From contig JBAZQW010000075.1 in the NCBI GenBank assembly GCA_041645005.1, positions 1 to 9,192 on the forward strand: a stretch of DNA of 9,192 bases. The letters run 5' to 3'. Below the pieces are notes generated by a model that was not told where the DNA came from, did not search any database, and was given only the letters and a program-made list of their open reading frames with translations. This DNA is from Pelotomaculum_B sp041645005 (GTDB lineage Bacteria; Bacillota; Desulfotomaculia; Desulfotomaculales; Pelotomaculaceae). A program made the translations under genes and the position numbers. The stretch's first letter is position 1. Each line of letters starts with the position of its first letter. Shown in pieces: positions 6,786-9,192 of this stretch.

Positions 6786-7537
6786 CTCACCGCCTCCACT
6801 TCTACCGGTAACGCGGCCAGATCCCCGGCAGCATCCCTGTGCTCCAATACAGGCGCGTCGCTGATAACGCGCCCGTCCTTTAAATTGATCAGACGGCGGC
6901 AGTAATGGGCGATTTCTCTTTCATGGGTAACCATCACCACTGTAATACCTTTCTCGATATTTAATCTCTGAATCACCGAAATGATCTCTATGCTTGTTCT
7001 TGAATCGAGGGCGCCTGTGGGTTCGTCCGCCAGGATCAGAGCAGGGTTGTTCACCAAGGCGCGGGCGATAGCGACTCTTTGCTGCTGGCCGCCAGACATT
7101 TGACTGGGATAATGGTTAATATATTTTGACAGTCCGACCCATTCCAAAGCCTCTTTCACCCTGTCCTCCATCTCTTTTTTCCCTGTACCGGCATAGACCA
7201 GCGGAAGCTGAACATTAGCTGTTACAGATACTCTTCCCAGCAGGTTGAAACCCTGAAAAACGAAGCCAAGCCTTTTATTGCGGATAGCCGCCAGCTGATC
7301 TTTGTCTAAATCGGAAACATTCTCACCGTCCAGATAATAGGTTCCCTCGGTCGGCCTGTCCAGACAGCCGATCAGGTTCAGCAGGGTGCTTTTGCCCGAA
7401 CCGGAAGAACCCATGATGGCGACCATTTCGCCCTCCTGTATATTCAAACTGATACCTCTTAAGGCGAAAATTTGAGTTTCTCCCATGTGGTATATTTTTT
7501 TGATGTCTTCCATCAGGATTGCTGTTTTCCCGGACAT
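6782..7537 (-). CDS. ABC transporter ATP-binding protein, MacB/LolD/YknY type
   Basis: This is a complete 251-residue ABC ATPase. It has Walker A GSSGSGKST (43-51), Q-loop Q95 in GFVFQGFNLL, signature MSGGQQQR (147-154), Walker B ALILADE (166-172), D-loop ALDSR (176-180) and H-loop His205 in VTHE. The GFVFQ.FNLL and ADEPTGALDS wording is typical of the LolD/MacB (DUF214-permease-associated) subgroup. It should bind ATP in the cytoplasm and drive the permease encoded next. The last about 25 residues are an acidic, alanine-rich tail beyond the core fold. The ATG at 7537 lies 55 bases after the adaptor stop, with only a modest GG-rich ribosome site. Its stop overlaps the permease start, which suggests translational coupling. 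Confidence 0.95.
   Translation of the reverse strand: MSGKTAILMEDIKKIYHMGETQIFALRGISLNIQEGEMVAIMGSSGSGKSTLLNLIGCLDRPTEGTYYLDGENVSDLDKDQLAAIRNKRLGFVFQGFNLLGRVSVTANVQLPLVYAGTGKKEMEDRVKEALEWVGLSKYINHYPSQMSGGQQQRVAIARALVNNPALILADEPTGALDSRTSIEIISVIQRLNIEKGITVVMVTHEREIAHYCRRLINLKDGRVISDAPVLEHRDAAGDLAALPVEVEAVS
6793..6797 (-). promoter_or_regulatory. Ribosome binding site supporting the TTG start of the permease
   Basis: GGAGG lies 7 bases before the TTG at 6785, inside the last codons of the ATPase gene. The ideal sequence and spacing justify the rare start codon, which shares bases with the ATPase TGA. Confidence 0.75.
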
Positions 7538-7592
7538 ATCACACCATCCTAAGATAATTTTGCGTTGGGGTGTGGTGAGCTAAGGTCCGGTT

Positions 7593-9002
7593 TTATGGCG
7601 GCGGCCCGCCCCCGCCCATTAGTGGTGAACCTGAACTCCTGGTGGTGGTGGTGGTGCCGCTCTTGCTGCTGCTTGAACTTGTGCCCGTACTTGTCGTACT
7701 GGCAGTGCCACCAGTGCCAATTACCACCGTCTCCCCTTCATTAAGGCCTTCTAAAACTTCGTAGTTGCTTGAATCGGACAGACCCAGTACCACTTTTCTG
7801 GTTGTCATATTACCTGATCTATCCATGACAATGACATTCGTGCCGCCCCCGGCGCCGTTATTATTACCTGCGCCCGACTGTTTGGCGGCATAGGTGACCG
7901 CGCCCTTGGGTACGGTGAGGGTGTTTTCGGACTCTTCAACGATTATGGTTATGGTTGCCGGCATGCCGGCCTTCAGACCGGTCTGGTTTTCATCCAGTTG
8001 AATCACCGTATCATAAACCTGTACGTTTGATACCGTGGCAGCCACAGGAGAGATGCTGCTGACTTTGCCGGTAAAGGTTTTGTTTGGGAAAGAGTTAACT
8101 GTCAACTCTGCCACCTGGCCGATTTCCAAACTGCCGATGTCGGCCTCGTTAACCTGGGCTTCAACCTGCAGCGCTTCCGAAATAAGTGTTATAAACCCGC
8201 TGCTGCTGCTGGTGCTGTTGTTGTTGGCGCTGGCCCGCTGACCTTCTCCCCCGTTGATCACGCTTACAATACCGTTCATCGGGCTGCTCATCTTTGTCCC
8301 CGCCAGTGTCTTCTGTGCTATCTTAAGCTGGGCGCTGCTGCTTTCAACCGTGGCGGCCGCCGCTGCGATATCTTCCGGCCTGTTGCCTGCCAGGAGCGCC
8401 TTCAAAGAAACTTCGGCCTGGGTTAGATTTCCCTCCGCGCTAACATAGCTGTTGTTCACTGTATCAAAATCGGACTGTGAAATGACTCCCGCGTCAAAAA
8501 GCGTTTGATTGCGCTCCAGATTCGATTTCGCCTGAGTATATGCCGACTGGGCTGTCTTGACACTTATCTCGGCCTTGACTATTTCTTCTTCCGTCGCGCC
8601 GTTTTGCAGGAGTTCAAGCTTGGCGGCGGCGCTTTTTAAACTTGCCGAACTCTGGATCATCTGCGCATTCAAATCGTCCTCTTCCTGTTCGGCTAGAAGC
8701 TGCCCGGTGGTTACATGATCACCCACCTTAACGTATATCTTATTGATTATTTCCGCGTTTTCATAGCTTAAGGCAACAGTGCTTACTGGCTCTATGGTAC
8801 CGGTGGCCGGGATGGTATTGGCGACAGTGCCTTTTTTAACGGTACTGGTTATGTAAGTATTTCCTGCTTTTTTAGATCCCCATAGAAAATAATAGCCAAC
8901 TAAAGCTGCGACTACAATCGCAACTGTACTAAAAAGAATTTTTTTCCTTTTTGGAGAAATTTTATTTAGTTGTTTTGAAACGGGATTTGATAACTTTTGC
9001 AT
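7593..9002 (-). CDS. MacA/YknX/HlyD-type membrane-fusion (periplasmic adaptor) protein
   Basis: Numbered from the Met at 9002 the protein has 469 residues. It has a basic N-terminus and one membrane anchor (about 22-41). A first lipoyl half lies at about 64-109 (VGDHVTTGQLLAEQE). A long Ala/Gln/Glu/Ser-rich coiled-coil hairpin spans about 111-236 (with ISQSDFDTVNN). The second lipoyl half (about 239-260, MSSPMNGIVSVINGGEGQ) carries a Ser/Asn-rich insertion. A beta-barrel (about 279-354) and a membrane-proximal domain (about 359-429) follow. The last 40 residues are a Ser/Thr-rich tail ending GGGGPPP. No lipobox is visible. In Gram-positives such adaptors sit outside the membrane and work with a MacB-type ATPase and permease, which are the next two genes. 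An upstream in-frame ATG at 9050 would add 16 residues, but GAGGGG at 9011-9016 favours 9002. Confidence 0.93.
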   Translation of the reverse strand: MQKLSNPVSKQLNKISPKRKKILFSTVAIVVAALVGYYFLWGSKKAGNTYITSTVKKGTVANTIPATGTIEPVSTVALSYENAEIINKIYVKVGDHVTTGQLLAEQEEDDLNAQMIQSSASLKSAAAKLELLQNGATEEEIVKAEISVKTAQSAYTQAKSNLERNQTLFDAGVISQSDFDTVNNSYVSAEGNLTQAEVSLKALLAGNRPEDIAAAAATVESSSAQLKIAQKTLAGTKMSSPMNGIVSVINGGEGQRASANNNSTSSSSGFITLISEALQVEAQVNEADIGSLEIGQVAELTVNSFPNKTFTGKVSSISPVAATVSNVQVYDTVIQLDENQTGLKAGMPATITIIVEESENTLTVPKGAVTYAAKQSGAGNNNGAGGGTNVIVMDRSGNMTTRKVVLGLSDSSNYEVLEGLNEGETVVIGTGGTASTTSTGTSSSSSKSGTTTTTRSSGSPLMGGGGPPP

Positions 9003-9010
9003 GACGGATT

Positions 9011-9016
9011 CCCCTC
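9011..9016 (-). promoter_or_regulatory. Ribosome binding site that decides the adaptor start
   Basis: GAGGGG on the minus strand is 8 bases before the ATG at 9002. The alternative ATG at 9050 has only a weak purine stretch (ACCGGATAA) before it and would sit almost on the predicted transcription start. Confidence 0.6.
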
Positions 9017-9060
9017 GGTGTATTTGATTATTTTCCTTATCTATAGACATTTATCCGGTC

Positions 9061-9089
9061 TTATTAACCTGTCCCCCTGTTTTTTGCAA
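9061..9089 (-). promoter_or_regulatory. Candidate sigma-A-like promoter for the efflux operon
   Basis: On the minus strand, TTGCAA (9084-9089, 4/6 match to TTGACA) is separated by exactly 17 bases from TAATAA (9061-9066, 3/6 match to TATAAT). Transcription would begin near 9054, giving a leader of about 50 bases to the preferred ATG at 9002. The -10 is weak and the call rests mainly on spacing and position. Confidence 0.35.
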
Positions 9090-9110
9090 GTGAAAATTCC
9101 TCACTTTTGC
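9086..9110. promoter_or_regulatory. Imperfect palindrome overlapping the candidate -35 (possible operator)
   Basis: On the minus strand, AAGTGA (9103-9108) and TCACTT (9088-9093 region) form a 6-bp perfect inverted repeat around a 7-base centre. Flanking GC/GC bases extend it if two extra A's in one arm are allowed. It overlaps the TTGCAA element, which is where a repressor would block polymerase. No regulator family is recognised. Confidence 0.3.
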
Positions 9111-9118
9111 AGAAATAT

Positions 9119-9145
9119 TTCCCCAGGCACCGGTGGGGAATTTTT
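9119..9145 (+). terminator. Intrinsic-terminator-like hairpin (7-bp stem, 8-base loop, T5 on plus strand)
   Basis: TTCCCCA (9119-9125) pairs with TGGGGAA (9134-9140) and is followed directly by TTTTT (9141-9145) on the plus strand. On the minus strand the stem is followed by ATATTTCT, a poorer U-tract. It could end a minus-strand gene lying beyond the right edge and insulate the efflux operon. No plus-strand gene in the window would need it. Confidence 0.4.
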
Positions 9146-9192
9146 ATGTAACCCCATAGTTCTTTGAACCGAGCTTTCTAGCCTCGTCATTA

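Noticed and set aside
7538..7592. CACACC / GGTGTG pairing that could mask the ATPase ribosome site
   Set aside because: The stem is only 6 bp with a loop over 20 bases, too weak to claim a regulatory switch.
9101..9191. Short open minus-strand frames entering from the right edge (one ending near 9144, another near 9101)
   Set aside because: Only 15-29 codons are visible, I recognise no family in either, and two frames compete. A gene end here is possible but cannot be supported.
1..9192. CRISPR array, tRNA, rRNA, phage or toxin-antitoxin system
   Set aside because: No spaced repeats of the right size, no cloverleaf or rRNA-like sequence, and no phage or toxin-like genes were found on either strand.

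Overview
The window reads as chromosomal DNA from a Gram-positive, probably anaerobic, member of the Bacillota (Clostridia / Desulfotomaculum-like). This is inferred from strong Shine-Dalgarno sequences, the protein families, and a gene arrangement that recalls the Bacillus yknXYZ, ykcBC and yngAB loci. I cannot name a genus from sequence alone. Every convincing gene lies on the minus strand, so transcription runs from the right edge to the left edge.

Right block (about 9090 down to 5568): a MacAB/YknXYZ-type efflux unit in the order membrane-fusion protein, ATPase, FtsX/MacB-type permease. The ATPase and permease genes overlap by four bases (TTGA). A possible sigma-A-like promoter with an overlapping palindrome sits just upstream of the adaptor gene.

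Middle spacer (5391-5567): a perfect 32-bp inverted repeat with a one-base centre starts 8 bases after the permease stop. It is followed by an AT-rich stretch that should carry the leader of the next operon.

Left block (5357 down to 1): an envelope-glycosylation cluster. It holds a large GT39-type membrane glycosyltransferase (YkcB-like), a DPM1/GtrB-type GT2 polyprenyl-phosphate glycosyltransferase, a GtrA-family putative flippase, a 27-codon remnant of galU (UDP-glucose pyrophosphorylase), and a second multi-membrane GT-C glycosyltransferase that runs off the left edge. The family-level model is that the GT2 enzyme loads a sugar onto undecaprenyl phosphate, GtrA helps move it across the membrane, and one or both GT-C enzymes transfer it to an extracytoplasmic acceptor. 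The sugar and acceptor cannot be read from the sequence.

Most notable points: the truncated galU relic, still joined to gtrA by an ATGA overlap; a five-copy 13-residue (about 39-bp) minisatellite in an external loop of the GT39 protein, with a comparable disordered loop in the second GT-C protein; and the large palindrome between the two operons. I see no CRISPR array, tRNA, rRNA, intact transposase or clearly new defence system. Apart from these details, this is a fairly ordinary transport and glycosylation region.
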